The notes beneath the pieces are model-generated. The model was not told the origin of the DNA, searched no databases, and saw only the letters and a list, made by a program, of their open reading frames with translations. From Iris pallida (Eukaryota > Streptophyta > Magnoliopsida > Asparagales > Iridaceae): a DNA stretch of 64,000 nt. How positions within the stretch are numbered: position 1 is the stretch's first letter; the number at the start of each line of letters is the position of its first letter. Below are positions 1-10,672 of the stretch, one piece after another. Position numbers and translations under genes: made by a program. The stretch is from contig JANAVB010015620.1 of NCBI GenBank assembly GCA_029216955.1, positions 147,207-211,206 on the forward strand, read 5' to 3'.

Positions 1-255
1 ACCGGAAGGACGTATCTGCTCCAGCTCTCGCAGTCGCTCAGCATGCGCAGCAAAGGTACTCACTATCCTCTGAGTACTCTCCTCAATGTCAGGTAATGAT
101 AGCACTGCCACGTCAGCATAGCGCGCTTGGGTGGTAGCGCAGTTCAGCTTGCGCGTTTGAATTTTAGCACAATCTGCCTCCTGCGCAGTCCATTTGAAGA
201 GTGCGCACTTTAATTTCCTCTGCTTATTTGATAAATGCAACTTGATTTTTAGAAC
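1..255 (-). other. Open frame at the window edge, unidentified
   Basis: This minus-strand frame stays open from the TAG at 256-258 to the window edge, about 85 codons. The predicted peptide is rich in charged residues and Ala/Leu and ends in a helix-like segment (AAHAERLRELEQ), so it may be coiled coil. It lies in the same frame as the upstream TNP2 fragment but does not resemble the part of TNP2 that should follow. It is therefore probably foreign sequence joined at a breakpoint, perhaps the coiled-coil tail of a retrotransposon accessory ORF. No function can be assigned. Confidence 0.25.
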
Positions 256-1468
256 CTACACGTACGTGTTAGCGCCTACTTCCCATAACTGATTCAACTT
301 ATCTATCAAAGGCTGTAAGTACACATCAATGTTCCTCTTGGGATTGTTTGGACCAGAAATTATAACGGTTAGAAACATGTACTGAGTCTTCATGCACATC
401 CAAGGCGGTTGGTTATACGGAGTGACAATCACAGGCCAGCACGAATACTGGGATCCCGAAAGACTAAAAGGAGTAAAACCATCAGGTGATAGCCCCAATA
501 TGATATTACGCAAATTTGAAGCAAAATCAGGATACACTCGATCAAATTGCTTCCACGCTTCTCCATCGGATGGATGATCCAACACTCCTTCAATCTGTTT
601 TCGTATGTGCCAACTCATATTTTCGGCCGTCTCTTTCACCATAATCTTTGCAACCGTGGCGTTAAAGGCAAGTAGTACATTGAATCGGTCGGTCTTCTTG
701 TACCGATAGACCTTCCTGTACTAGTTGTCTTATAGCGATCATCACCACAAAATCTGTACACATCTGCGTCCTTATCGTCTTTGTAGTACAGCATGCACCC
801 ATTGTGAAAAGAATCGATTTTCTCATATCCCATCCAGAGCGATCTCACCATCCTCTTAGACTGATAGAAGCCTTTATGTAACTTAGCACCCGCCGACAAG
901 ATCTCTATAATCAACTCCAACACTCGGTTGTAGCAATCTTTCGACATGTTAAAATCTGACTTAATGCTCAACAGTCTTGTAACCACCTCCAACGGTGAAT
1001 GATCCTCACAACCAGGATACAATGGAGTCCTTGCATTCTCCAGCAACTCCATGAACTTTACAGCATCGATATTCGGTGCCTCCTCAGCTGCATCATTAAC
1101 GAAACTAGGCCCCGCAGTGTCGAAAACCATGTTCATATATCCATCGTCGTATGCATGATTATCTGAAACCAAATTAGGTCCCGCGTGCATATACGGCTCA
1201 ACATAAGGCTCCGGCTCTGATGCTAAAGACACAAGTTCTTTGTGTGCGGTCTACTGATAGTAATTAGGTGTAAAACCCTTGTAGTACAATAATATGTCAC
1301 TTCCACTTCTGGATAATATTTCACGTTATGATATTTCACACACGGACACTTAATTTTGGTGCCGTCCATGTACTGAGGGAACGCCTTAGCAAACTTAAGG
1401 AACGGCTCTACTCCCGCTATGTATTCATCCCGTACACCACACATATCATCAGGACGACGATTGTACAT
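256..1468 (-). pseudogene. CACTA (En/Spm) transposase TNP2, N-terminal part, broken
   Basis: Three overlapping minus-strand frames (1468-1223, 1232-636, 642-256) together read as the N-terminal half of a plant CACTA transposase. The first has the transposase-associated domain: a tryptophan-free start, the GVEPFLKFA core and the CPC zinc-binding motif. The second covers the usual spacer (YPGCEDHSPL, VTRLLSIKSDFN, GCMLYYKDD, the CGDDRYK zinc motif) and ends at YLPLTPRLQRL. The third begins the TNP2 core (HPSDGEAWKQFD, PPWMCMK, DVYLQPLIDKLNQLW). Two frame changes and a terminal TAG show that the gene is dead, and the catalytic DDE part is absent. Families of this type encode the transposase that binds subterminal repeats. 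No matching CACTA terminus was found next to it. Confidence 0.85.
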
Positions 1469-1735
1469 CCATGAACGATTTCACAAGTAGTAATTCATAT
1501 CCTTTTGAAAATAATTCTGCAAAGATGGATACACATGTTCAGCGCAGTAACTAGTCAAACTGGGTAAAGTTGAGTTGACTAAGTCAATATCTTAGACAAA
1601 CTAGTCAAACTGGGTGAAGTTGATTAAGTCTAGGCAATTATCCTTCACTAAACATAGACATGGAACAAACATCGATATTTGCAGTGTCCGAACTTCCTAG
1701 TATATATTATAGTAGAGAGACATGGTAACCGTTTG
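1469..1735. other. Non-coding spacer with a short tandem duplication
   Basis: No gene is visible. A unit of about 50 bp starting ACTAGTCAAACTGGGT is repeated head to tail near 1550 and 1600 with a few changes. The stretch is probably former 5' sequence of the CACTA element to its left. Confidence 0.5.
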
Positions 1736-1925
1736 TAGGGGTGCAACTCGGGCGGATTAGGTCGGGCTTGAGGTCAACCCGAGCCCAACCAGATGAATCA
1801 TAAGCCTAATTCGAGCCCAAGCCCGGCCCGACCTCGGGTTCAACATATGAAGCCCAAGACCAAGCCCGGAGATCGGGTTGAACTCGGGTTGGGTCGGGTC
1901 CATCGGGTAATGTTGACCAACTGTT
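1736..1925. mobile_element. hAT-like transposon terminus
   Basis: The segment starts TAGGGGTGCAACTCGGG and is densely packed with CGGGTCGGG/CCCGACCCG blocks. This is the usual look of the ends of plant hAT (Ac/Tip100-like) elements. A similar sequence in inverted orientation ends at 10672. No transposase is seen. Assignment rests on the terminal sequence only. Confidence 0.45.
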
Positions 1926-2288
1926 GACTTTCAGTCAACTGGTCAAATCTGGCACGGGACCCACCTTTTCTTCTATTCTCTCTTTCCTTCATCCTCCTTA
2001 TTTAATACCTTTTACGTCAATCTATTCCATGTTTATTACCCACCTCCTCCTTTGATCTTCCCCATATCTCAACTTCCCATCATCATTAACTACCCATCTC
2101 TTCCACTTCCCCCATTTACTCCTCCTTTATCTCCATCATCATTTCCAACCGACCCTTTCCCCTTCCCAAAAATCTATAACCGTTCTTCTTTCCATCTTCC
2201 CCTTAAAATCCCTACTTTCTTCTTCCTTTTTCCTCCACTATCATCCTCTCAAAACCCTACTTCCCTCTTTACCTATCTTCTTCTCCAA

Positions 2289-3455
2289 ATGGCCGCCCCC
2301 AAGCGTGCTTGTTCCTCCTCCGTCGCGTCGAATCTATTCACCCCGGTGGCTCTTCCACATGGATTTGACCAGCGGGTGTTCACGTCCTCCTTGGCTGCCG
2401 ATTCATGGTTCCAACACTTCGTGCACCATAATGTATTCAAAGGATGCACCGTTAACTGAAATCTCTTCCCCGGCCATCGTTCTCTCTTCGACGAGGCCGG
2501 TCTTTCTTCCCTCCTTCGGCGTCAAGTTCCCGTCTACCGCGCCGCCGTGCGTCTTTTCTACTGCAACATGATCCTTGATGTCGAAAATGGCGCCATTGAG
2601 ACAATGGTTAATGAACGCCATTTCCGCCTGACGGCTCGTGACATCGCCAGCATCCTCGGCGTCCCGGACCGAGGCGAGGCTCTTTCGGCCCTAGCTGCTC
2701 TTCACTCTTCGGCGTCGGTCTCTTTTGACGAGTTCTGTGCCATTATTTGCAAAGGCCCTAACCCACCTACTATTCCTGCTCTTTCTGCTCAACTGGAGCC
2801 GTTTTACTACGAGCTCTATAGGATTGTGTGCCATACACTCTATCCTAAGGGCGGGAACTATGACGCCATCACCGGCGATGCCTTGGTATGTATGCACTAC
2901 CTGTATTCCCGAAAGTCTTGGTCCTTCTCCAAGACTCTCCTTAATTCCTTCTTCGGCGTCATGCCCGCGGGGAAGCAGAATCTGTACTATGGCTCGTTCA
3001 TCACTCTGATCTTGGAGGCCAAGCAAGTCGATCTCTCCCTCCGCTACTCGGACGGTGCACCTTCATTTCTTGCTGTTTCTCGCTCCCTCGGTGGTGCCTC
3101 CATATCTCATGCCTCCTCCTCCCAAGAGCCGCCGGCTTCTGCTCCTGTTGCACCCGCCTCTACTTCTCCTGCCTCGGGCCGCTATATGCCGCTGACACAG
3201 TAGCATTTCGACATGCGGATGGCTCAGGCCGAGGAGCAGATGCAGGTATACACTCATAGCTTGGGCACCCTCATCCAGTCTCGCTTCCATGACCAGGCAT
3301 ACTTTCTTCAGCGCACCCTTCAGGAACGGGATGCTTTTCTAGATCTGAACCTTCAGGATCCATTGTACCAAGCACCCCGCTTCTCCGATCCCAATGCCTA
3401 CGGGTTTATGTACCCAGACGGCATTGATCCCTTTGGCGCTTTCCACCAGGCTTAG
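2289..3455 (+). pseudogene. Env-like/plant retrotransposon ORF3 of a SIRE-type Ty1/copia element
   Basis: A single plus-strand frame runs from the ATG at 2289 to 3455, interrupted only by TGA at 2457 and TAG at 3201. The predicted product (about 388 codons) starts with a basic, Ser-rich stretch. It then has a globular part resembling the 'putative plant transposon protein' family carried between pol and the 3' LTR of SIRE/Maximus elements (RLFYCNMILDVENG, the ILGVPDRGEAL segment, HTLYPKGGNYDAI). It ends with a Gln-rich tail. The 3' LTR starts about 460 bp downstream, as expected for that lineage. Gag-pol is missing upstream. The role of this ORF is not established. The two stops make it a pseudogene. 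Confidence 0.7.
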
Positions 3456-4198
3456 GAGGGTGGGGGTGATCCGGCTGATGAGTAGGGGTTGCTTCCTTGG
3501 GTTAATGATTTCGAATATTTGGTTGTCTTCTTTTGTTGTTTGGTTGTCTTTTTTTTAAGTCTTTTGCGGTCCTTCGGGGACCAGTGTTTGGTTGCTTCTA
3601 GTAGTTTGCAGTCCTACGGGGACATTATATTGGTCTTTTTTATTGTCTTGATAAACTCTCGTCGATGAAAGTTTTTACTATGTCTTATGTAGTATGGGTG
3701 TCCTGTATGTATCACTGTTTCAACTTTTATCTATATAACATGCGTTTATCTATGTTACTATGTTTCTCATTCATGCTAAATTCTTTTATTTCCATCTTTG
3801 ACTAAGTGACAAAGCGGAAGAAAACGTATTGAAGGGGAGTTGTCTACCTACGGGGGAGTTACTCCTTGAAGATGCTATCTCTCTATTTTATCAATTATCA
3901 AAATGGGGGAGATTGTTGGCACATTTTATTTTGATATATTAATAGTATCTTCGTAGTTTAGTTTTCTGTGTCTTCAGATTCATATCTTCTCAGAAGCTCT
4001 ACTACATGAAGTCTATCTGTTCAAGTGCTACCATCCTTTGCATTGAAGACTGAAGCAGATACCGGCGCTCCTTGCATAGACGGCTTCCTACACTGCTTAA
4101 AGATTTCGAGTCTGTACAAGGTCTAGGTATATCTGTAAACACTTATGGTTGGATGACAAACTAAAAGCTTTAAGTCAAAAATCAATATCTTATAGAAC

Positions 4199-4735
4199 GG
4201 CATACCGGTGGTATGCTCCGGCATACCGACGGTATACCATTTTTATCGTCCACAAACTTTCTGTGAGAAATTTTTGGCATACCGACGGTATGCTCCGGCA
4301 TACCGGCGGTATACGTTCTGTGACAAACGTCGGAATACCGACGGTATGCTCCGGCATACCGGCGGTATACCATTTTGTTTGCCTCAACAACGTTCTGTGA
4401 CAAACGTCGAAATACCGACGGTATACTCCGGTATACCGACGGTATACCGTTTTGTGAGCTATAAAACTTTCTGTGACAAACTTCGGCATACCGACGGTAT
4501 GCTCCGGCATACCGACGGTATACCGTTTTATTTATTACAAAAAGGTTCTGTGACATACAACGGTATACCGACGGCATACCGCGGCATACCGGCTTATGAA
4601 ATTTGATTTTTGAATGTCATAGACTGCATTAATGGCAGCATTAAATGCTCCCAACGGATATTAATATGACCGTTACTGTTCGACCGGTATACCGACGGTA
4701 TGCCGCTGTATACCGACGGTATGCCGGTCTGGCTG
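4199..4735. repeat. Array of paired palindromes in the LTR U3 region
   Basis: Seven units each contain two inverted repeats of the form GCATACCGACGGTATGC joined by a CC or CTCC spacer. Units 2-5 are followed by a conserved TTCTGTGACAAAC box. Units begin near 4199, 4287, 4331, 4408, 4484, 4560 and 4682. Spacing varies from about 45 to 120 bp. The CATACCG half-sites differ from each other mainly at the central base and at C/T in the second position. Confidence 0.95.
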
Positions 4736-4989
4736 TATTCAGGAGCATTAAATGTCACCAACTCTTGGTTTCTCTTACTACAACAAAAAACCCTTTTAAT
4801 AACGCTCGAAAAGACATATTTATGACGCCTGATACCTAAGCGTTATCAAAGTTCGAAATACCTTTATTTCTATGACGGTTTTTACTATTTCTGGACTTTT
4901 TATGACGTTTATAAAACAAAGCGTCATTAATTGTTTAGAGCGGTGGCAAACTTGTAATTAATAAACTTCCAACAAAACCCTTCACACCC

Positions 4990-5285
4990 GATCATTTTTA
5001 GATCTTCCCTCCTCCCCCTCTTCCCTCCTCTCCCTGAACCCTAAAATTTTCCAAACCCCTTTCAATTTCTTGCTCATTTCCATCTCCATGAACCCTAAAA
5101 TTTTCCTAAACTCTAATATTCTCCTTCTCCTCCTTCTTTTAACCTCCTACAAACCCTAAACCTAGCCCCAACGCCCCCTCCGACAAACCCTAACCCTAAC
5201 CTTAGCTCCGCCGGACGACGACGACGAAGGTTCCAGAGCTTCCATCTCGGCCGTAGGAGCGTAACCGTAACCCTAACGACGACGA
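4990..5285 (+). repeat. Leader-like segment with telomere-type AAACCCTA motifs
   Basis: A pyrimidine-rich stretch carries repeated AACCCTAA motifs (near 5037, 5090, 5150, 5185), including short tandem runs. Such telo-box motifs are common in plant 5' leaders, so this may be the captured promoter or leader of a host gene upstream of the kinase-like fragment. An interstitial telomere scar is an alternative. Confidence 0.5.
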
Positions 5286-5343
5286 AGGTTCCAGATCCAG
5301 AGGTTCCAGAGCTTCCATCTGTATTGGTTTTCTATCGTGGCTT

Positions 5344-5592
5344 ATGGTGGAGGGGTGCGCAGCACGAACGACCGCCGTCGTCGCAGAGCTCCGGCACCTC
5401 GTACCGGTCCTCTCTTTTCGTGGCGGCGGGGATGTGAAGTACTCTCTGAGGAGCTACACCGTCGAGGAGCCCAGCGACGCCACGGGGGGTTTCGGCAAAG
5501 ACGCCAGGCTGGGCCCGTCGGTCCACAGGGGGACGATCGGCGGCAGGAAGGTGGTGGTGGAGAAGAGGGCCGGCCGCGACGACACCAGGTGA
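5344..5592 (+). pseudogene. Possible receptor-like kinase N-lobe fragment
   Basis: The plus frame shows a YTVEE..DATGGFGKDARLGPSV-HRGTI-GG-KVVVE pattern. This resembles the start of a receptor-like kinase domain (a 'YTVEELSDATGGF' helix, a degenerate nucleotide loop, then a V-V-V-E/K strand). LysM-type receptor kinases, whose Gly-rich loop is often poor, are the closest match I can think of. The fragment is short, lacks catalytic motifs and ends at a stop. GC content is far above that of the surrounding element. Identification is tentative. Confidence 0.3.
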
Positions 5593-7514
5593 ATCTTGAA
5601 AGGAGATAGGTACTGATTCGACGCTCAATCTTTGCATAAATATGTACTGGGATCGGTAAATAAATTTCTCTTCACTGAATCAATAGGAAGAAAATCAAAT
5701 TTAGTCTCTATTAATACTTTTCTCCTGGCCTCTATTATTATATAGATTGTGCATAACAAGAGTACTGCATCAGTTTTGTGCTTAACTACTGTCAAGAACG
5801 AGGATAAATTAGAATTCAACAAGAGCTTGGAAGCTATTAAGGTAAAAAAAAAACAAGAACTTATTTGCTAGGTTCTGCATTCTGTATTTCTATTTGGGTT
5901 TTAAGTCATGGTATGTGGATATATGGTCAAGGGATAACCTGAGCCCTATTGTTATTGTTAGTTGATAATACTTTTAGTGGTCTGGTCGAGCCACAAACTG
6001 TTGTAAGTTTCCAACTATAAGTCTGTTCAAGACACAAGCTGTCGTAAGTTTTCAACTCAGTCTGTTCAAGCCACAAACTGTCGTAAGGTTTCAGTACCAG
6101 TTTGCAGCAAACACTCTGTTTCAAATATATGATGAAACTGGCTCTGAAACTTGAAATCCCTTAACCCTGAGCACTTTCTATTTGATGTTTGTTTCATCCT
6201 ACCACCCTCCAACTTTTTGCTTTATTTTTACGATAACTGGATTCCTCTTTTTTCTTCGAGGTCTTCGCATCAACCTTTATCCACTACTTAGGCTAGAAAG
6301 TTCAGTTTCTCCCTGAACATCATCATATTAATCATGCAATTGAGAGTGCCCACCATGTATTGCTGCGCTTTTACAGGCAGTTGTCCTCTCCTCAACACTT
6401 ATTTCCTAATTTACCTTATTCGTTCATGGACATCCATGAATTTCAAAGAACATGTTGCACAATTCTGTATTGAACACTCAAATACCCAAGTTGATTACTT
6501 CTAAGTCAAGCTTCAGGTAAAAATTATCGCTATATGTAATCTATTCACAGGATAACACTTTTCAGACTAAACTAAGTGATCAGTTGTAGTCGCAGCAGGT
6601 AGCTATCCCGAAAACTTCTACTAGCAAGATTTCTTCCATTTCACTCTGAGTTTTCTTTTCAATAAAGTATTAGTAGTCTTTTTTTATAGAAAGTAAATGT
6701 GCTTTAATGCCCTCTCATCAAGTCGTTCTGTATGTTTTGTTGCCTCGATTTATGAGTGACAGGATAATAAATGATACTCTATTGCCAGTGTTAATTGTTT
6801 CATGTGCTCCAGGTAAGAAAATCCTATCCGTTCTGTTCTTTTATTGCATTTGCATGTGAAATAGTTCATCCCAAGAGCTGATTAAAGGAATTTTCTTACA
6901 TATGTTAAGATGACATCTGGACATTGAAGTGAATAATGTCCAGGCTATTCTTGGAATTTGATTAGTTCAGGCTATTCTTTATATCCTTCAAATCTTGTGT
7001 TGCATTTCAGGTGAAAATGCTTCCTTACATGAACATGTAGACGTCATAGTTACTGCTCAGATGACAGGTTATTATTTGTGAACTTGTTACTTTTCTGTAT
7101 TGGAGTTGCTCTTCTATCATTTCTATGCATACATGGATGGTTTGCATACACAGTTTTGTAGTTGTCCTACTAGGCTTGTTGAGCATGAGTTACAACTTAT
7201 GAGAGCATATTCTGCAATATGTTGTTGGAGCTGGAAATTTATCTTCATTCTAAATTTGGAATATACCTTCTGGTTTTACATTCACGAGATATATCAGAGT
7301 GAGGCAAACACGAGTAAGGACCGGGTAAGGAGTCTCGAGTCAAAAAGCCAATAACCAAGAAAAAGAAGAAGCTCGACGAGCGAGTAGGTTAGGTAAAGGA
7401 TAGTAAGGCTTCATAAGGTAAGGAAGTCCGTTGTCTTTTTCGACCAAAATAAATGGGAGCAGTTTTCTATCAGTTTTCTATAATAGTTATTTTGAAATAA
7501 TTATCTGCTTTTAA

Positions 7515-7700
7515 ATTTGTCATATTCCTTCTCTTAAGATGCATATCCCAGATTTCATCTCCTTGTGCAGTCCATGCAGCAACGTTTCCATGTACATCAG
7601 CTGTAACAATTTCAATTTTACCATCATCATTGATATCTGCTGCTAACAATGGCGCCTGAATCTCAGCCATCTCAAGAGGAAAATTGTTTCTTACTTTACC
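7515..7700 (-). pseudogene. DEX1: Captured exon of DEX1 (defective in exine formation 1)
   Basis: The minus-strand peptide contains [25 protein letters not shown] and [15 protein letters not shown], which I recognise as an internal segment of plant DEX1. DEX1 is a membrane protein with integrin-like FG-GAP/VCBS repeats needed for pollen wall patterning. The DINDDGKIE loop is its calcium-binding type motif. An acceptor-like sequence (CTGTATAG) precedes the segment, and the frame loses similarity after HLKR. This is therefore one exon copied with flanking intron, not a gene. It lies antisense to the IQD fragment in the same CACTA element. Confidence 0.85.
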
Positions 7701-7840
7701 TATACAGAAATTATTATGGTAAATATCAGAAAGGAGTCAATATGAATTATATATCGATCAAGTGAGTGCCATTTAAATTGTTTTTGAACAATAGAACAAA
7801 TGAGACTATTAGATTGATGGACTAGATATTCCCAAATTGC

Positions 7841-8160
7841 ATGAAATTTAACTCGCACATAGATGCTTTAAAACATGAATCTCACGATGCACGAGATGGA
7901 TCTTCTTTAGATGTAAATCATGTAGGAAGGCATGGTCCATATATTCCTAAAGCACAGATTTGTCAGAAATCGAACATTTCTATATATATATATATATGTA
8001 TTTGTTATGTCATCTTCCATTCACCTTTTTAAATTACTTGCATTTAATGCTTTGCAGGTGTGGTTTTGAGGTTCGCATATTACCAAAAATTAGAATGACT
8101 CAAGAGGCATTTAGCAACACAAAGGATGGAGTTTAAAGATACTTGGTTGAACACTATTGA
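7841..8160 (+). pseudogene. Unidentified exon-like segments
   Basis: Two pieces look like exons of the same strand. Around 7841-7980 is an open peptide with the segment HVGRHGPYIPKAQICQ. After an AT-rich stretch ending in a good acceptor (TGCTTTGCAG near 8057) comes a peptide with CGFEVRILPKIRMTQEAF that soon meets a stop. The second piece has the feel of a conserved nuclear protein, but I cannot name the family. Both are probably captured host sequence. Confidence 0.3.
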
Positions 8161-8549
8161 TAAAAAAAAAGCATTTCAAGAATCCCAGGTATGATGTCAG
8201 CTCAGTAACTCTTCCCGCTCCTCTTTCTCACCTTTCATTACATATCCTAGTCCTCTCCTTGTTGGATCATGTTGGATCTCAGCTCAGTATTCTACATGTT
8301 AAACCTATGAGATCTTTGTCTTCTTTGCGTGGTATTATTTCACACTGCTTCTTAAGGAAGGCTGTTCTTAGGCTGTTACTATGTTTGTGTGGATGATTGC
8401 TTGCCTTTGTACATATTTACCACTATGTGAATCCCAGGTATGATGTCCATATCGAACTTGATTTTCTTATAGGGTTGAATTTTTTTATGCATATGCCTGA
8501 AGTCCCACCAGTGGGACATGATTTGTTGAATCCTATATTATTTCGAAGG

Positions 8550-8806
8550 ACCTGAAGCTGCAGGGGCTGGTGAAGCTGCAGGCGCTGGTGCGAGGGGACA
8601 ACGTGAGGAGGCAGGCGAACGTGACGCTGAGGTGCATGCAGGCGCTGGTGAGGGATCAGAGGATGAGGCTCTCCCACGACGGCGCCGGCTGCAGCAGCAC
8701 CAAGTCGTCGCTCAGCTGCGACACTACTCTTTGGGACTCCCAATATCTTCAAGAGATGACAGAGAGAAGATCCATGGCCAGAATCTACTTCAGTAAATAT
8801 TTCTAA
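8550..8806 (+). pseudogene. Captured exon of an IQ67-domain (IQD) protein
   Basis: The peptide has [36 protein letters not shown] and the later [10 protein letters not shown] motif, the order found in plant IQD proteins. These are calmodulin-binding scaffold proteins on microtubules and membranes. The six-residue stretch usually between ALVR and the DQR motif is missing, an in-frame loss of about 18 bp. The segment is GC-rich at its 5' end, unlike the AT-rich DNA around it. A stop follows at 8804. Because no other IQD exon is nearby, it is a copied fragment. Confidence 0.85.
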
Positions 8807-9263
8807 TAATTTGGTTAGCAAAAGAGAGATTTATTTCTATTTTTTGGGTACATTCTGTATTTGGATATTCAATGTAATGAAGATGTTGATATGTACTCTA
8901 TTTTGAGAAATGTAATAAAGATGGTGATATATAATGTTAAGTTTTTGGAATTTAATATATACTGTACAGTATAGAGCATTATAAATATGCTAATTTGAAT
9001 AGTATAAAGTGTTATAAATGTGCTGCATTGAGTCTATATATATTGTCTATTCATGACGTTTTAAAATTGTTCTGAGTTGTGCACTATATATTAACTATTC
9101 ATAACGCTTTTATAGAAACTATTCATGACGGTTATTTTATGACGCTTTTAAAAAACATTTATAACACCCGTTTTCATAACGGTTGCTGTGGGAAAAAAAA
9201 GCGTCATGGTTCGTCATTAATGACGTTTTTTAGCTGTCATTAAAAGGGTTTTTTGTTGTAGTG

Positions 9264-9275
9264 TCTATAAATGAA
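9264..9275 (+). promoter_or_regulatory. TATA box of the SIRE-like LTR
   Basis: TCTATAAATGAA lies just inside the right target duplication of the CACTA element. A CT-rich stretch follows, as in plant core promoters. The insertion therefore separates the U3 region, with the palindrome array, from its TATA box by 4.5 kb. Confidence 0.55.
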
Positions 9276-9749
9276 AGCCCTCTCTCTCTTGAAGCTTTCA
9301 CCAACTCTTGCCATAAATTTTTCAAACAACCAATAGCTCCACCATTAATACTCTACCAAGCTTTTAATTGTCATCCTCTCCCAAAGTGCTAGAGTATTTA
9401 AGAGTTGTATTTTTCGATCTTCACGTGTTAGAAGATCAACAAGTTCTCTTCTCTTTTGTTTGAAGTTGGCGAGCCTTCGTAAGAAAACTCGTGTGTTGAA
9501 GTTGGCGAGTCTTCAGATCCAAACTCGAGTCGAAGTTGGCGAGTTCTTCGGATCCAAACTCGTGTGTACTATTTGATTAAATAGTGGATTTATGCCGGAG
9601 AGAGTTTCGGGACTGGATTGCCTCAAGCGAGGATACCAGGATACATCTTGTGTTTGATCTTCCTACTCTCTCTTTTTATTTGTCATATATTGATTCTTGT
9701 GATCAAGTTATTTTTATTTCCCTATTCACCCCCCCTCTAGGGTTCTACA

Positions 9750-10499
9750 TAGCCCACATCTAACTCTAATATAAAACTTCTAATATAAAATCTTACTAAC
9801 ATATCTTCCACAATTTCTTCACTCTCTAACACAAGCCACATCCTATTACCAAACCTTTCCTTAACATATTATCTAACCACTAACATACTATTCTAACTTA
9901 ACGCTCAACTCACTAACTCACTAACAACACACACACACACAACATGAAGGGGGTTAAGTGACTATTTTTGATGAAAAGGATGAATGGATGAATGAGTGGT
10001 GAATGGGTGATGAATGAATGAATGATGAATGGTTGAATGGATGAATGAATGGTGAATGGGTGAATGAATGAATGAATGGTGAATGGGTGAATGAATAATT
10101 GAATAGTGAATGGGTGAATGAATAAATTAATGGACTGCTATATGTGATAGATGAATGGATGGATGAATGAATGGATGGATGGTGAATGGGTGGCCGAATG
10201 AATGATACTGCTGCTTGCTGCTGCAATTGCTGCTGCGTATACTGCTGCTGCTTATGGTGCCTAGCTGCTGCTGCATATGCTGGTCTTAATCCTCCCTTCA
10301 ACCACCATGAACACCACCACAAACCACCACTACAATACTACAACTACAACCACATCCTACCACAACAACTCCCTCCATTCTCACTCAAACTCACACACAA
10401 CCAATAAACATATATATACATATATCAAGACACCTATATATATATATATATATATATATTTTTCACTCTCAAATATAAAGAGAGACACACACAATATTT
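9750..10499. repeat. Simple-repeat region
   Basis: No gene is visible. The stretch holds ATGAATG/GAATGGGT repeats (9965-10200), CTG/GCTGCT repeats (10205-10280), CAC/ACA-rich DNA (10300-10400) and a TA run (10434-10460). Long open frames here come from the repeats. Confidence 0.8.
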
Positions 10500-10672
10500 C
10501 GGGTTCGTCGGGTAACCCGACACATGAACCCGAGCCCAACCCGATTGTTGATCGGGTTTAAATATTTTAACCCAAAATCGAGCTCGAACCCGAGTATCTT
10601 CGACCCTAACCCAACCCATTAACGGGTTTATCCGATTGGGTTCGGGTTTAGCCCGCCTAAGTTGTAACCCTA
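10500..10672. mobile_element. hAT-like transposon terminus, inverted relative to 1736
   Basis: The segment is dense in CGGGT/ACCCG blocks and ends GGTTTAGCCCGCCTAAGTTGTAACCCTA. Read on the minus strand the last bases (TAGGGTTACAAC) resemble the start at 1736 (TAGGGGTGCAAC). The 8 bp outside the two ends (ACCGTTTG and ACCATGTG) agree at six positions, which could be an aged 8-bp target duplication. Confidence 0.4.

Larger units (their letters stand above)
4776..9263. mobile_element. Non-autonomous CACTA transposon carrying host gene fragments
   Basis: The ends are inverted repeats: TACTACAACAAAAAACCC at 4776 and the reverse complement of CACTACAACAAAAAACCC ending at 9263 (one mismatch at the first base). 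The 3-bp target duplication TCT is exact (4773-4775 and 9264-9266), as known for CACTA elements. Subterminal regions are rich in TGACGC/TAACG motifs in both orientations (4797-4930 and 9050-9245). No transposase frame is present. The interior holds pieces of at least two recognisable plant genes in opposite orientations (DEX1 on minus, an IQD gene on plus), plus a possible kinase fragment and unidentified exon-like pieces. This is the transduplication or Pack-CACTA pattern. Confidence 0.93.
2289..9749 (+). mobile_element. 3' portion of a SIRE/Maximus-like Ty1/copia retrotransposon
   Basis: The segment holds the env-like ORF, a polypurine tract (AAATGGGGGAGA) ending about 3912, and a 3' LTR beginning TGTTGGCAC and ending CTCTAGGGTTCTACA. 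The CTATTCACCCCCCCTCTAG string near the LTR end is characteristic of SIRE-like LTRs. The 5' LTR, gag and pol are not in the window. A CACTA element sits inside the LTR. The left limit is uncertain; a pyrimidine-rich stretch precedes the ORF. Confidence 0.7.
3914..9749 (+). repeat. 3' LTR of the SIRE-like element, split by a CACTA insertion
   Basis: The LTR consists of 3914-4775 and 9264-9749, about 1.35 kb without the insert. The U3 part contains the palindromic array at 4199-4735. The CACTA insertion lies directly in front of the LTR TATA box at 9266. Between 9465 and 9570 the R/U5 part has three copies of a GAAGTTGGCGAG unit, each followed by CTTC and an AAACTCG box. Confidence 0.7.

Noticed and set aside
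4182..4606. Overlapping long frames on both strands in the palindromic array
   Set aside because: The repeat unit lacks stops in several frames, so openness follows from the DNA repeat and not from coding.
9954..10322. Open minus frame with many His-Ser-Phe-Ile repeats
   Set aside because: It is the translation of the ATGAATG microsatellite; all frames look repetitive and no start context or domain is present.
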